From Psychrobacillus faecigallinarum (GTDB lineage Bacteria > Bacillota > Bacilli > Bacillales_A > Planococcaceae), in contig NZ_JACSQO010000002.1 of assembly GCF_014836595.1 (NCBI RefSeq), positions 514,245-578,244 of the forward strand: a stretch of DNA of 64,000 nucleotides, given 5' to 3'. Below the pieces are notes generated by a model. That model was not told where the DNA came from, searched no databases, and saw only the letters and a program-made list of their open reading frames with translations. Positions 18,321 through 28,046 of this stretch are shown here, piece by piece. The translations under genes were made by a program, and so were the position numbers. Position 1 is the first letter of the stretch, and every line of letters begins with the position of its first letter.

Positions 18321-19415
18321 ATGGAAATCTTCAAATATATGGAAACTTATGATTACGAGCAATTAGTATTTTGCCAAGACAAAACTTCAGGACTTAAGGC
18401 GATTATCGCAATTCATGACACTACATTAGGGCCAGCACTTGGTGGGACTCGTATGTGGAATTATGCTTCAGAAGAAGAAGCAATTGAAGATGCTCTTCGT
18501 CTTGCTAAAGGGATGACATACAAAAATGCTGCTGCTGGACTCAACCTTGGTGGAGGAAAAACAGTAATTATCGGTGATCCATTAAAAGATAAAAACGAAG
18601 AAATGTTCCGTGCATTTGGACGTTTTATCCAAGGATTAAATGGTCGTTACATTACAGCAGAAGATGTGGGTACAACAGTAGCGGATATGGACCTTATACA
18701 TGAGGAGACAAATTATGTAACTGGTATTTCAGAAGCATTTGGTTCTTCAGGTAACCCTTCACCAGTAACAGCTTATGGTGTATACGTAGGAATGAAAGCT
18801 GCTGCTAAAGAAGCATTTGGTTCTGATTCTTTAGAGGGGAAAACAGTTGCAGTGCAAGGTGTTGGGAACGTAGCTTATACTCTATGTGAATTCCTACATA
18901 AAGAAGGAGCAAAATTAGTAGTTGCTGATATTAACCAAAAATCAGTGGATCGTGCAGTCGAAGCATTTGGAGCTGTTCAAGTAGGGGTAGATGAGATCTA
19001 CTCACAAGACGTAGATATTTTTGCACCATGTGCACTTGGAGCAATTGTAAACGATAATACTATTCCACAATTTAAAGCTAAGGTTATTGCAGGATCTGCA
19101 AACAACCAACTGAAAGATACAACACATGGTGACTTAATCCATGAAATGGGTATCGTTTATGCACCAGACTACGTGATCAATTCTGGAGGAGTTATTAACG
19201 TTGCAGACGAATTATATGGATATAACCATGATCGTGCGATGAAACGTGTGGCAGGTATCTACGATAAAATCGAACGTATCTTTGAAATTTCTAAACGTGA
19301 CGGTATACCAACTTATGTAGCTGCTGATCGTTTAGCAGAAGAGCGTATTGCTCGTGTAAGTAAATCTCGCAGCCAATTTTTACAAAACGGAAAACATATT
19401 TTAAATGGCCGTTAA
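18321..19415 (+). CDS. bcd: Leucine dehydrogenase
   Basis: NAD-dependent oxidative deamination of leucine, valine and isoleucine to the branched keto acids. 364 residues. The catalytic lysine is in [10 protein letters not shown] (Lys80). The nucleotide-binding fold carries [15 protein letters not shown], and [13 protein letters not shown] is typical of Glu/Leu dehydrogenases. AGGAGGAA precedes ATG 18321. It feeds the dehydrogenase complex encoded downstream. In B. subtilis ptb precedes and buk follows this gene; neither is present. Confidence 0.96.
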   Translation: MEIFKYMETYDYEQLVFCQDKTSGLKAIIAIHDTTLGPALGGTRMWNYASEEEAIEDALRLAKGMTYKNAAAGLNLGGGKTVIIGDPLKDKNEEMFRAFGRFIQGLNGRYITAEDVGTTVADMDLIHEETNYVTGISEAFGSSGNPSPVTAYGVYVGMKAAAKEAFGSDSLEGKTVAVQGVGNVAYTLCEFLHKEGAKLVVADINQKSVDRAVEAFGAVQVGVDEIYSQDVDIFAPCALGAIVNDNTIPQFKAKVIAGSANNQLKDTTHGDLIHEMGIVYAPDYVINSGGVINVADELYGYNHDRAMKRVAGIYDKIERIFEISKRDGIPTYVAADRLAEERIARVSKSRSQFLQNGKHILNGR

Positions 19416-19500
19416 TCGATAATTTCATCTTAGTTGTAAATAGGCCGACTTTATAGATTTTTTGTAAAGCGGTCTTCTTATTTGGAAGGAGAGGACTTAC

Positions 19501-20931
19501 TTGGCAAAAGAATATGACGTAGTCATTATTGGAGGAGGGACTGGTGGTTATGTAGCTGCCATTCGCTCGGCACAGTTAGGGTTAAAAACAGCAATCGTTG
19601 AGAAGAGTAAATTAGGTGGTACTTGCTTACATAAAGGCTGTATACCAAGTAAAGCCTTACTTCGTAGTGCAGAAGTTTTCTCCACTACCAAAAATCACGC
19701 AGCCGATTTTGGCGTAAATACTAGTGAAGTAACACTAGATTTTAGCAGAGTGCAAGCACGTAAGGAATCCATTGTAAACCAATTGTTTCAAGGGGTTCAG
19801 GGATTGATGAAAAAAGGGAAAATTGATGTTTATGAAGGAACTGGCAGAATGCTTGGTCCATCTATATTCTCACCTTCACCTGGTGGTACAATCTCTGTGG
19901 AGATGAATAACGGTGAAGAAAATGAAATGCTTATTCCTAAAAATGTTGTAATTGCAACAGGATCTCGTCCTCGCTCCTTACCTGGTTTAGTTATAGATGG
20001 TTCCTTAGTGATGACTTCAGATGAGGCATTATCAATGACAGAGCTTCCAAAATCTATTCTTATTGTCGGCGGAGGAGTAATCGGTATTGAATGGGCTTCG
20101 ATGTTAAATGATTTTGGTGTGGAAGTTACTGTGATTGAATATGCAGATAGAATTATACCTACCGAGGATAAAGATATTTCTAAAGAAATGCAAAAACTTT
20201 TAAGCAAAAAAGGAATTACATTTGCAACAAACGCAAAAGTGCTTCCTGATACTTTAAATACTGTAGACAATGTTGTCAAAATCTCAGCTGAGGTTAACGG
20301 TGAAACACAATCTTTTAGTGCTGAAAAGATGCTTGTATCAGTTGGTAGACAGGCAAATACAGAAGGTATTGGTATCGAGAATACAGATATTGTTATAGAA
20401 AATGGATTCATAAAGGTTTCTGAAACATTTCAAACGAAAGAATCACATATATATGCAATTGGTGATGTAATCGGAGGTCTACAATTAGCCCATGTAGCTA
20501 GTCATGAAGGGATAACTGCAATAGAGCACATCGCAGGAGAAGACATAATTCCTATAAATTATGATCTTGTATCTCGCTGTATTTATGCAAGTCCGGAAAG
20601 TTCGAGTGTAGGAATAACAGAGCAACAAGCAAAGGAACAAGGGTTTGATGTAAAAATAGGCAAGTTCTCTTTCAAAGCAATTGGAAAGGCTCTTGTATAC
20701 GGTGAATCGGATGGCTTTGTGAAAATTGTTGCCGATAAGAAAACAAATGACATATTAGGCGTTCATATGATTGGACCTCACGTAACGGATATGATTTCAG
20801 AGGCTGGTTTGGCAATGGTTCTAGATGCTACTCCTTGGGAAATGTCACATACAATTCATCCACATCCTACCTTGAGTGAAATCATGGGAGAAGCAGCGTT
20901 AGCTGTAGATGGTAAAGCTATTCATATGTAA
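19501..20931 (+). CDS. lpdV: Dihydrolipoyl dehydrogenase (E3) of branched-chain keto acid dehydrogenase
   Basis: FAD disulfide oxidoreductase that reoxidises the lipoyl groups of E2. 476 residues. FAD loop GGGTGGYVAAIRSA, redox pair Cys42-Cys47 in GGTCLHKGCIPS, NAD loop GGGVIGIEWASM, and the C-terminal HIHPHPTLSE with the active-site His. The start is TTG 19501 after GGAGAGG. An imperfect hairpin in the 85-nt gap after bcd (19448-19477) may attenuate read-through. Confidence 0.95.
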   Translation: MAKEYDVVIIGGGTGGYVAAIRSAQLGLKTAIVEKSKLGGTCLHKGCIPSKALLRSAEVFSTTKNHAADFGVNTSEVTLDFSRVQARKESIVNQLFQGVQGLMKKGKIDVYEGTGRMLGPSIFSPSPGGTISVEMNNGEENEMLIPKNVVIATGSRPRSLPGLVIDGSLVMTSDEALSMTELPKSILIVGGGVIGIEWASMLNDFGVEVTVIEYADRIIPTEDKDISKEMQKLLSKKGITFATNAKVLPDTLNTVDNVVKISAEVNGETQSFSAEKMLVSVGRQANTEGIGIENTDIVIENGFIKVSETFQTKESHIYAIGDVIGGLQLAHVASHEGITAIEHIAGEDIIPINYDLVSRCIYASPESSSVGITEQQAKEQGFDVKIGKFSFKAIGKALVYGESDGFVKIVADKKTNDILGVHMIGPHVTDMISEAGLAMVLDATPWEMSHTIHPHPTLSEIMGEAALAVDGKAIHM

Positions 20932-20949
20932 AAAAAGGGGGATTTCTAT

Positions 20950-21960
20950 ATGACAAACAATCGTCATGAGGAGCTTGGGTTAACAAATGAAGATGTATTA
21001 AAAATGTTTGAGACGATGCTAATGGCACGCCGTATTGATGAGCGTATGTGGTTATTGAACCGTGCGGGTAAAATTCCATTTGTTATCTCTTGTCAAGGAC
21101 AAGAGGCAGCACAAGTGGGAGCGGCATTTGCTCTAGATAACACAAAGGATTATATTGCACCATATTATCGCGATATGGGAGTAGTACTGCATTTTGGTAT
21201 GACACCTAAAGATTTAATGCTATCTGCATTTGCTAAAGCAGAGGATCCGAACTCTGGCGGACGTCAAATGCCGGGGCATTTTGGACAAAAGAAGAATCGT
21301 ATTTTAACTGGTTCCTCTCCAGTTACAACACAGCTTCCCCATGCAGTTGGAGTCGCTCTAGCTGCTAAGATTGAAAAGAAGGACTTTATCACTTTTGTAA
21401 CGCTAGGCGAAGGTTCATCTAACCAAGGTGATTTCCATGAAGGATTGAACTTTGCAGGGGTGCATCAATTACCTTGTATCACAATGGTAGAAAACAACAA
21501 ATATGCAATATCTGTTCCTTTTGAGCGCCAAGTTGCTAGCAAAAATGTCGCAGATCGTGCCAGCAGCTATGGAATGCCAGGTGTTACAGTAGATGGAAAA
21601 GACCCAATCGAGGTTTATAAAGTAGTGAAAGAAGCAGCTGATCGTGCAAGAAATGGGGAAGGTCCTAGTCTTATTGAGGCAGTGACTTACCGATTAACTG
21701 CCCACTCATCAGATGACGATGATAGACAATACCGTACTGCAGAAGACATTGCAGAAGGGAAAGCATTAGATCCTATTATTACATTTGCAAAATATTTAAG
21801 AGATTTAGACATTCTGTCAACAGATCTTGAAAAAGAAATAAATGATCGCATTATGAAGGAAGTAAATGAGGCGACTGATTATGCAGAAGCTGCACCATAT
21901 GCTGCTCCGGAAGATGCATTAAAACATGTCTATGCTGAAAAAGACGGGGGGAACGCATAA
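20950..21960 (+). CDS. bkdAA: Branched-chain alpha-keto acid dehydrogenase E1 alpha
   Basis: Thiamine-diphosphate-dependent decarboxylase alpha chain. 336 residues. The TPP motif starts at GEGSSNQGDFHEGLN and ends in ENN. The phosphorylation-loop-like region HSSDDDDRQYR is present. It is translationally joined to bkdAB by a 1-nt stop/start overlap (TAATG). Confidence 0.96.
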   Translation: MTNNRHEELGLTNEDVLKMFETMLMARRIDERMWLLNRAGKIPFVISCQGQEAAQVGAAFALDNTKDYIAPYYRDMGVVLHFGMTPKDLMLSAFAKAEDPNSGGRQMPGHFGQKKNRILTGSSPVTTQLPHAVGVALAAKIEKKDFITFVTLGEGSSNQGDFHEGLNFAGVHQLPCITMVENNKYAISVPFERQVASKNVADRASSYGMPGVTVDGKDPIEVYKVVKEAADRARNGEGPSLIEAVTYRLTAHSSDDDDRQYRTAEDIAEGKALDPIITFAKYLRDLDILSTDLEKEINDRIMKEVNEATDYAEAAPYAAPEDALKHVYAEKDGGNA

Positions 21961-22943
21961 TGGCAATCATGTCTTATATCGATGCAATAACACTTGCAAT
22001 GAAGGAAGAAATGACTCGTGATGAGCGCGTTTTCGTTCTTGGTGAAGATGTTGGCCGTAAGGGTGGAGTTTTCAAGGCAACCAACGGACTTTATGATGAG
22101 TTTGGAGAATACAGAGTTCTAGATACTCCTCTTGCAGAATCTGCTATTGCGGGAGTAGGGATTGGGGCTGCAATGTACGGTCTTCGTCCTATCGCTGAAA
22201 TGCAGTTTGCAGACTTTATCATGCCTGCTGTTAACCAAATTATCTCAGAGGCTTCACGTATTCGTTACCGTTCTAATAATGATTGGACTTGTCCTATAGT
22301 AATTCGCGCGCCTTTTGGTGGCGGAATTCACGGTGCGCTTTATCATTCTCAATCTGTAGAGGCTATTTTTGCTAACCAACCTGGACTAAAAATCGTTATT
22401 CCTTCTACTCCATACGATGCCAAAGGATTATTAAAAGCGGCTATTCGTGATGAAGACCCGGTTATGTTCTTTGAGCACAAGCGTGCTTATCGCCTTATTA
22501 AAGGAGAGGTTCCGGACGAAGATTACACGATTGAAATTGGAAAAGCAGATGTAAAGCGTGAAGGGGAAGATATTACAGTTATTACTTATGGTCTGGCTGT
22601 TCATTTTGCTCTTCAAGCAGCAGAACGTTTAGAAAAAGATGGCATTTCTGCGCATATTTTAGATTTACGTACCATTTATCCTTTAGACAAAGATGCAATT
22701 ATCGAGGCTGCTTCCAAAACCGGTAAAGTGTTACTTGTAACAGAGGATAATAAAGAAGGTAGCATAATTAGTGAGGTGGCAGCGATTATTGCCGAAAATT
22801 GCTTGTTTGATTTGGATGCTCCGATCATGCGCCTTGCTGGACCTGATGTTCCAGCTATGCCATATGCTCCTACGATGGAAAAATTCTTTATGATTAATCC
22901 AGACAAAGTAGAAAAAGCAATGCGTGAGCTAGCTGAATATTAA
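21960..22943 (+). CDS. bkdAB: Branched-chain alpha-keto acid dehydrogenase E1 beta
   Basis: 327-residue beta chain. Typical signatures are VFVLGEDVGRKGGVFKAT, DTPLAESAIAGVGIGAA and RAPFGGGIHGALYHSQS (catalytic His region). The C-terminal domain binds and orients E2. It is the second gene of an E1 pair and directly follows bkdAA. Confidence 0.96.
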   Translation: MAIMSYIDAITLAMKEEMTRDERVFVLGEDVGRKGGVFKATNGLYDEFGEYRVLDTPLAESAIAGVGIGAAMYGLRPIAEMQFADFIMPAVNQIISEASRIRYRSNNDWTCPIVIRAPFGGGIHGALYHSQSVEAIFANQPGLKIVIPSTPYDAKGLLKAAIRDEDPVMFFEHKRAYRLIKGEVPDEDYTIEIGKADVKREGEDITVITYGLAVHFALQAAERLEKDGISAHILDLRTIYPLDKDAIIEAASKTGKVLLVTEDNKEGSIISEVAAIIAENCLFDLDAPIMRLAGPDVPAMPYAPTMEKFFMINPDKVEKAMRELAEY

Positions 22944-22994
22944 ATTGTTGGAAATATGCTTAGGTGAATTTGATCTATTAAAGGAGGAACCCAT

Positions 22995-24314
22995 ATGGCA
23001 CTAGAACAAATTAAAATGCCTCAGCTTGGGGAAAGTGTAACCGAGGGAACAATCGAAAAATGGTTAGTTAAACCAGGCGATCATGTAAATAAATATGATG
23101 CACTTGCAGAGGTCAATACGGACAAAGTTACTGCAGAAGTACCTTCTTCCTTTACAGGAGTCATTAAAGAACTGGTTGCAAATGAAGGAGATACGCTTGC
23201 AGTTGGAGAAATCGTCTGTACGATTGAAACAGAAGGCGGCTCTTCCGAGGAAAAAATTGTAGAAGTGAAGGAAGCAGCTCCAGAAGAACCAACTGCAGAA
23301 ACAGTTAAACCAGCTGAAGTGAATAAACATATCCAATCAGCACCGGCAGAACGGGATAAAGGAATAAAAGCTCGTTACTCTCCTGCAGTTCTTAAACTTT
23401 CTCAGGAGCATGACATAGACCTTTCTTTAGTAACGGGTACTGGTAATGAAGGCAGGATTACTCGTAAGGATCTACTAAAAATCATAGATAGTGGAGAGAT
23501 TCCAAAGGCTGCTCCTGCTGCAAAATCTGCCGTAGAAGAAGCGCCGGCTGTATCTTCTGCTCCTGCGAATTCCCAACCAAAGTCTGCTCCTGTTAATGTT
23601 CCAGTCGGAGCAGGAGATATTGAAATTCCTGTTACAGGCGTTCGAAAAGCAATTGCAGCTAATATGCTACGTAGTAAGCATGAAGCGCCTCACGCTTGGA
23701 CAATGATAGAAGTGGATGTAACTAATCTTGTTCAATACCGTGACTCTATTAAAAATGAGTTTAAACAAAAAGAAGGCTTTAACGTTACATACTTTGCCTT
23801 CTTCGTTAAAGCAGTAGCACAAGCATTAAAAGAGTTCCCGATGATGAACTCTATGTGGGCTGGTGACAAAATAGTCCAAAAGAAAGACATCAATATTTCG
23901 ATTGCGGTTGCAACAGATGATGCATTGTTTGTTCCAGTGATTAAACAAGCAGATGAAAAGACTATTAAAGGGATTGCACGTGAAGTGAATGAGCTTGCAG
24001 GAAAAGTTCGCTCTGGTAAGCTTAAATCAGATGAAATGCAAGGTGGTACTTTCACAGTCAACAATACTGGTTCATTTGGTTCTGTTCAATCAATGGGTAT
24101 CATCAACTACCCACAAGCAGCAATTCTTCAGGTGGAATCTATTGTTAAGCGTCCAGTTATTATGGATGGCGGCATGATTGCTGCAAGAGATATGGTGAAC
24201 CTATGTCTATCTCTAGACCACCGCGTGCTAGATGGCCTTGTTTGTGGTCGCTTCTTAGCTCGTGTGAAAGAAATATTAGAGAATATTTCGAAGGAAAATA
24301 CATCTGTATATTAA
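22995..24314 (+). CDS. bkdB: Branched-chain keto acid dehydrogenase E2 (dihydrolipoyl acyltransferase)
   Basis: 439 residues in three domains. The N-terminal lipoyl domain has its lysine in EVNTDKVTAEV (about 44). The peripheral subunit-binding domain is RYSPAVLKLSQEHDIDL (about 125-160). The C-terminal acyltransferase domain has the HxxxDG motif in LDHRVLDG. Ala/Pro/Glu-rich linkers separate them. AAGGAGGAAC precedes the ATG. It ends the operon that makes branched acyl-CoA primers for fatty acids. Confidence 0.96.
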   Translation: MALEQIKMPQLGESVTEGTIEKWLVKPGDHVNKYDALAEVNTDKVTAEVPSSFTGVIKELVANEGDTLAVGEIVCTIETEGGSSEEKIVEVKEAAPEEPTAETVKPAEVNKHIQSAPAERDKGIKARYSPAVLKLSQEHDIDLSLVTGTGNEGRITRKDLLKIIDSGEIPKAAPAAKSAVEEAPAVSSAPANSQPKSAPVNVPVGAGDIEIPVTGVRKAIAANMLRSKHEAPHAWTMIEVDVTNLVQYRDSIKNEFKQKEGFNVTYFAFFVKAVAQALKEFPMMNSMWAGDKIVQKKDINISIAVATDDALFVPVIKQADEKTIKGIAREVNELAGKVRSGKLKSDEMQGGTFTVNNTGSFGSVQSMGIINYPQAAILQVESIVKRPVIMDGGMIAARDMVNLCLSLDHRVLDGLVCGRFLARVKEILENISKENTSVY

Positions 24315-24318
24315 TATT

Positions 24319-24362
24319 CAGGCGAGAAGTCCCTCAGTAAGGGCTCTCGCCTTTTATTTTTA
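24319..24362 (+). terminator. Terminator of the bkd operon
   Basis: GGCGAGA...TCCCT pairs with AGGG...TCTCGCC around CAGTA with a small internal loop, then a T-rich tail. Confidence 0.88.
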
Positions 24363-24467
24363 TTTATAAAACTTAAGTCCCTTTCGTTTACTTTTTTAAA
24401 CTATTTCTATAGCATTTAAAAGGAAAGAGATACACATGAATTTTCTATGAAGGGACGATTATATATT

Positions 24468-25460
24468 ATGAAATTAAGTGTTTTAGATCAAGCACCGATC
24501 ACGGCTGGAAATACTGCAGCAGATGCATTAAAAAAAGCGGAAGAATTAGCCCTTTTAGCTGACGAATTAGGCTATCACCGTATGTGGATGGCTGAGCATC
24601 ATGGAACCGGTGCTTTTGCGAGCTCAGCTCCTGAAGTCATTGCAGCCCATCTTGCTGCTAAAACTCAAAAGCTCCGGATTGGTACTGGCGGCGTTATGAT
24701 GATGCATTACTCAGCTCTTAAGCTTGCAGAGGTCTTTAAGACGTTAAGTGCTTTTTCTCCAGGGAGAATAGACTTCGGCGTGGGGCGTGCTCCTGGCGGG
24801 GATAACTATGCGATGCATGCTCTTTCTGAGGGCCGTCCACCAATGGTGAACAATATGTATGAAAAACTAGGAACTGCATTACAGCTTTTAAATGACGAAG
24901 TTCCCGAGGACAGTGTGTACAATAAAACGATTGCTACTCCATCTAATATCGTGCTTCCCGAAGCCTGGTTGCTTGGCTCGACAGGGAACAGTGCGATTCA
25001 GGCTGGAAAGATGGGCTTAGGATATTCCTTTGCACAATTCTTTCAGGGAGGAATGACTCCTGCTATTTTAAATGCATACCGTACAAACTTTAAGCCTTCA
25101 GCATTAATGGAAAAGCCTGAGATTAACGTAACGTATTTAGTGACAGTTGCTGAAACAAAAGAAGAGGCAGAATTTGAAGCACTTCCACAGGATATATCTA
25201 GACTTTCTCTGATGAAGGGACAAATTCGCCAACTTATGACACCTGAAGAAGCACAAAACTATCCTTTATCTGAAATGGATCGCATGATGATCCAGGAAAA
25301 TCGTAAAATCCATTTAGTTGGTTCTGCAAAAGAAGTAGCTACTACTCTTCAAGAAGAACAGGCGCATTATGGGTTTGATGAGGCGATGATTTGTAGTATA
25401 CCGCATTCTCAGCAAAAGCGTTTAGATGTATATCGATTGTTAGCAAAAGAATTGTTGTAG
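24468..25460 (+). CDS. LLM-class flavin-dependent oxidoreductase
   Basis: About 330 residues of the bacterial luciferase-like family (MsnO8/YhbW type), with MWMAEHHGTGAFASSAPEV near the start and RIDFGVGRAPGG. These are FMNH2- or F420-dependent monooxygenases; the substrate is unknown. ATG 24468 is preceded by AAGGGACG and gives the family N-terminus MKLSVLDQAP. An in-frame ATG at 24447 lacks a good ribosome site. It stands alone between two terminators. Confidence 0.88.
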   Translation: MKLSVLDQAPITAGNTAADALKKAEELALLADELGYHRMWMAEHHGTGAFASSAPEVIAAHLAAKTQKLRIGTGGVMMMHYSALKLAEVFKTLSAFSPGRIDFGVGRAPGGDNYAMHALSEGRPPMVNNMYEKLGTALQLLNDEVPEDSVYNKTIATPSNIVLPEAWLLGSTGNSAIQAGKMGLGYSFAQFFQGGMTPAILNAYRTNFKPSALMEKPEINVTYLVTVAETKEEAEFEALPQDISRLSLMKGQIRQLMTPEEAQNYPLSEMDRMMIQENRKIHLVGSAKEVATTLQEEQAHYGFDEAMICSIPHSQQKRLDVYRLLAKELL

Positions 25461-25510
25461 TGTCTTGAGCTCTTTTATATTAATACTGACTGAGCTTCTT
25501 GGTATCTTTA

Positions 25511-25551
25511 GCGAGTAAGTGAACGATTCGTCGTTCACTTACTCGCTTTTT
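25511..25551 (+). terminator. Strong terminator with UUCG tetraloop
   Basis: A perfect 16-bp stem (GCGAGTAAGTGAACGA) closed by TTCG and followed by five T. Confidence 0.95.
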
Positions 25552-25690
25552 GAATTGACTTCGTTCGTACTATTACAATTCTCAACTCAAAAAACATACT
25601 TTTGCCTTGCTTGCTTTCTAGTATAGATTGTTTGCTAACAGGAAAAAACAAGAATAATACTTTATAACATGAATTGCTTTAAATTGGCGG

Positions 25691-25719
25691 TTGATAACAG
25701 AACAAACGTTCTGTATAAT
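25691..25719 (+). promoter_or_regulatory. SigA promoter overlapped by a LexA (SOS) box
   Basis: TTGATA (25691-25696) and TATAAT (25714-25719) have a 17-bp spacer. Inside it, GAACAAACGTTC (25700-25711) matches the Gram-positive LexA operator core GAAC-N4-GTTC. LexA binding would block the promoter until DNA damage. Confidence 0.9.
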
Positions 25720-25742
25720 GATAAAAAAGAAAGGTGATGGAG

Positions 25743-26114
25743 ATGGCTAATTTCGAGGAAGACTGGAACGCGTTGGATTTATCTAAAATCCGTGATAGAG
25801 GTTCAAAAAAGTGGGTGGCGATGATGTTGCCTGAACACGTGAAGATGTTGAGAGACTATCATGAGGAGATAAAAAAAGTTCCGCGCCCAGATCTAAATGA
25901 GTTCGACTATGAAGCAATTCAAGAACAAATTGAACTTGCGATGAAAAGAAATGTAGACATAAAAATTAAACGTTGGAAAGATGGAGAATTTTTATATCAT
26001 CGAGGGACAATTCAATGGATTGATTTAACTAGGCGCATTATCGAATTAGAAGATCCATTTCAATTTTTTGAAGTGAAATTGGATGAAATTGTGGACGTGA
26101 CGATATTAGAATAA
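25743..26114 (+). CDS. YolD-like protein, SOS-regulated
   Basis: 123 residues with the YolD-like domain (KWVAMMLPEHVKMLRDYHEE; IQWIDLTRRIIELED). In Bacillus, YolD proteins are usually encoded beside Y-family polymerases such as polY2/UvrX and are thought to assist them; here no polymerase gene is adjacent. ATG 25743 follows AAAGGTGAT. GTG 25734 and ATG 25737 overlap the ribosome site. The LexA-boxed promoter lies directly upstream and a terminator directly downstream. Confidence 0.85.
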   Translation: MANFEEDWNALDLSKIRDRGSKKWVAMMLPEHVKMLRDYHEEIKKVPRPDLNEFDYEAIQEQIELAMKRNVDIKIKRWKDGEFLYHRGTIQWIDLTRRIIELEDPFQFFEVKLDEIVDVTILE

Positions 26115-26126
26115 AAACATTCTGAG

Positions 26127-26152
26127 AGACCTCCTTATAGAGGTCTTTATTG
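26127..26152 (+). terminator. Terminator after the yolD-like gene
   Basis: AGACCTC pairs with GAGGTCT around six nt, followed by a T-rich tail. Confidence 0.8.
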
Positions 26153-26327
26153 TTTGGAAGTGCTAAGTCTAAATAGATTCAAACATAAAATAATTATAGA
26201 CAAGATAACTGATGAATCACTTGGGATATATTCAATGTTAGATTTGCTAAATACCTTAATGATAATGAATTCCTTTTACTATAAAAGAGGATTATAGGTA
26301 TCCATAGGGAATATATTACAGAAGGGT

Positions 26328-27014
26328 ATGATGAGTGGGATAACAGCAAAGGATGATAAAGGGGCAATGAAGAAATACTATATCTTTTTAGAAATCTTGT
26401 TTTATGTAGTAGTACCATACTTAATTTGGACTAATGGTAGAGAAGGTTTAGGTGATTATTGGGCACTTTTGTTATCCACTGCGCCTGGATTTGCCTATAC
26501 TATAGTACGTTTTATTGTAGATCGAGAATTTAATGTGACTGGCATTTTTATCTTGTTCAGTTTATTGGTAGGAACTGTGATTGATATATTATCAGGATCT
26601 GCAGAAAGGATGCTATGGAACCAAGTATATTTAGGGGTTGCTTTTAGCTTCGTCTATTTGCTCTCCATGCTCATTAAAAAGCCTCTCCCATTATTTTTCT
26701 TTATAGATGTGGCATTCTTGCAGGGATATGACCGTGAAAGCAGTAGAAAGCAGTTCTATCGTAAAGAATTATTTAAATGGTTTCAGCTATTGACGCTAAT
26801 GTTTGTCATAAGAGGGCTTACCCTAGCAGGCATTAAGGCATGGCTTTTGGACAGGTATGGTGTGGATAGCTATGGCACAATGTTGATTTACTTGAGAATA
26901 ACTGGTTGGGTCTTTGCAGCAGTTTTCATATGGTTCTATCTAAATATTTACAAGGAAATCAAAAGATTAACGCAGCCACAGCCTCTGCAAGCGATAACAA
27001 AAGAAAATCCTTAA
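26328..27014 (+). CDS. VC0807-like multi-pass membrane protein
   Basis: 228 residues with about six predicted membrane helices (near 18-38, 47-63, 73-90, 100-117, 150-168, 188-210). The pattern PYLIWTNGREGLGDYWALLLS resembles the VC0807 family of unknown function. ATG 26328 and 26331 both follow GAAGGG very closely. ATG 26367 after AAAGGGG is an alternative start that would drop a polar leader. Confidence 0.6.
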   Translation: MMSGITAKDDKGAMKKYYIFLEILFYVVVPYLIWTNGREGLGDYWALLLSTAPGFAYTIVRFIVDREFNVTGIFILFSLLVGTVIDILSGSAERMLWNQVYLGVAFSFVYLLSMLIKKPLPLFFFIDVAFLQGYDRESSRKQFYRKELFKWFQLLTLMFVIRGLTLAGIKAWLLDRYGVDSYGTMLIYLRITGWVFAAVFIWFYLNIYKEIKRLTQPQPLQAITKENP

Positions 27015-27026
27015 AACATATTAGAG

Positions 27027-27054
27027 AAAAAGCGTTAGCCCATTAGCTAACGCG
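27027..27054 (-). terminator. Terminator of the citR-like gene
   Basis: Read on the minus strand, GCGTTAGC pairs with GCTAACGC around six nt and is followed by TTTTT. Confidence 0.82.
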
Positions 27055-27060
27055 TCTAAC

Positions 27061-27942
27061 TTATCCAAAATAATATTTGGAAATTTGTGCGATAAATTCT
27101 TCTTCTAGTACGCTCTTTTTTTTAACAATGATAAATGTTGAGACAGTAGGCAGGTCGAACAGATCAAAATGTGGCTGCATCATCTTTCCTTCTATTAATT
27201 CTCGTCTAACAATAGAGTGAGGAAGAAAGGATACACCGAGCCCCTCCTGGATAAAGCGTTTAGTTATATGGGCTTGTGTGACTTTCATGGTTCTTAATCC
27301 AACTACATGCTTATTTAGCTTCAGTAGTAGCTCATCCCAAAAAACAGGATGATGGTGAGTAAAAAGATAATTTTTCTGAAGTATCTCTTTCACATCTATT
27401 GGTGGTCCATTTTCTTCATCAAATCCATCAAAAGGCATTAAAAACAAAATTGGGTCCTCGTAAATAGAGATTGATTCTATATTTTTCTTTTGAGAATCAA
27501 TCGCAGATATTCCAACGTTTACTTCCCCTGTATCAACCAATTCCTCTATAAGATGGGATTCCTCTACCCTTATATTTATTTCTAAATCCGGATGCCGCTT
27601 TAAGAATGTTTTTAAAAAGTAAGGAAGTATGGTTTCCGCCATAAGGGGAGAGATGGCAATAGACCATTTACGGCGATAGCCTTGTGCAAATGATCGTATT
27701 TTATTGACGCTTGACTCCGACTGTTGAACTAGCTGCTTAGCCTCTGGAAGAAAAAATTTACCAGCCTCCGAAAGGGTTACACGATTGTTTATTCGATCGA
27801 AAAGAGGGGTACCTAAATACTCTTCCAGTAATTTAATATGAACGGTCACACTTGGCTGAGAGACCATTAATTTTTCAGATGCCTTTCGAAAGTTTAAGGT
27901 ATCTGCAGCTACACAAAATGTTTTTAACCAGTGATATTCCAT
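27061..27942 (-). CDS. citR: LysR-type regulator, CitR-like
   Basis: 293 residues. The N-terminal winged helix is MEYHWLKTFCVAADTLNF...SQPSVTVHIKLLEE, followed by a periplasmic-binding-like effector domain. It is divergent from a citrate synthase gene with only about 100 bp between them, the same arrangement as citR-citA in B. subtilis, where CitR represses citA. ATG 27942 is preceded by AGTAGGTG. The symbol rests on that context. Confidence 0.75.
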   Translation of the reverse strand: MEYHWLKTFCVAADTLNFRKASEKLMVSQPSVTVHIKLLEEYLGTPLFDRINNRVTLSEAGKFFLPEAKQLVQQSESSVNKIRSFAQGYRRKWSIAISPLMAETILPYFLKTFLKRHPDLEINIRVEESHLIEELVDTGEVNVGISAIDSQKKNIESISIYEDPILFLMPFDGFDEENGPPIDVKEILQKNYLFTHHHPVFWDELLLKLNKHVVGLRTMKVTQAHITKRFIQEGLGVSFLPHSIVRRELIEGKMMQPHFDLFDLPTVSTFIIVKKKSVLEEEFIAQISKYYFG

Positions 27943-27958
27943 TATATACACCTACTTG

Positions 27959-27982
27959 ATTAACTTTTTTAATTAAGTTAAT
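27959..27982. promoter_or_regulatory. Palindromic operator between citR-like and citrate synthase genes
   Basis: ATTAACTT and AAGTTAAT form a perfect 8-bp inverted repeat separated by 8 bp, containing a T-N11-A type core as bound by LysR regulators. It lies between the divergent starts. Confidence 0.55.
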
Positions 27983-28046
27983 TATATATATTTAATTTTT
28001 ATTATCAATGTTTTTAAATATAATAAAGAAAAAGGAGGAGTTTCAT

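Noticed and set aside
19830..20411. 193-codon frame antisense to lpdV
   Set aside because: It lies wholly within a well-supported gene, has no ribosome site and shows no domain.
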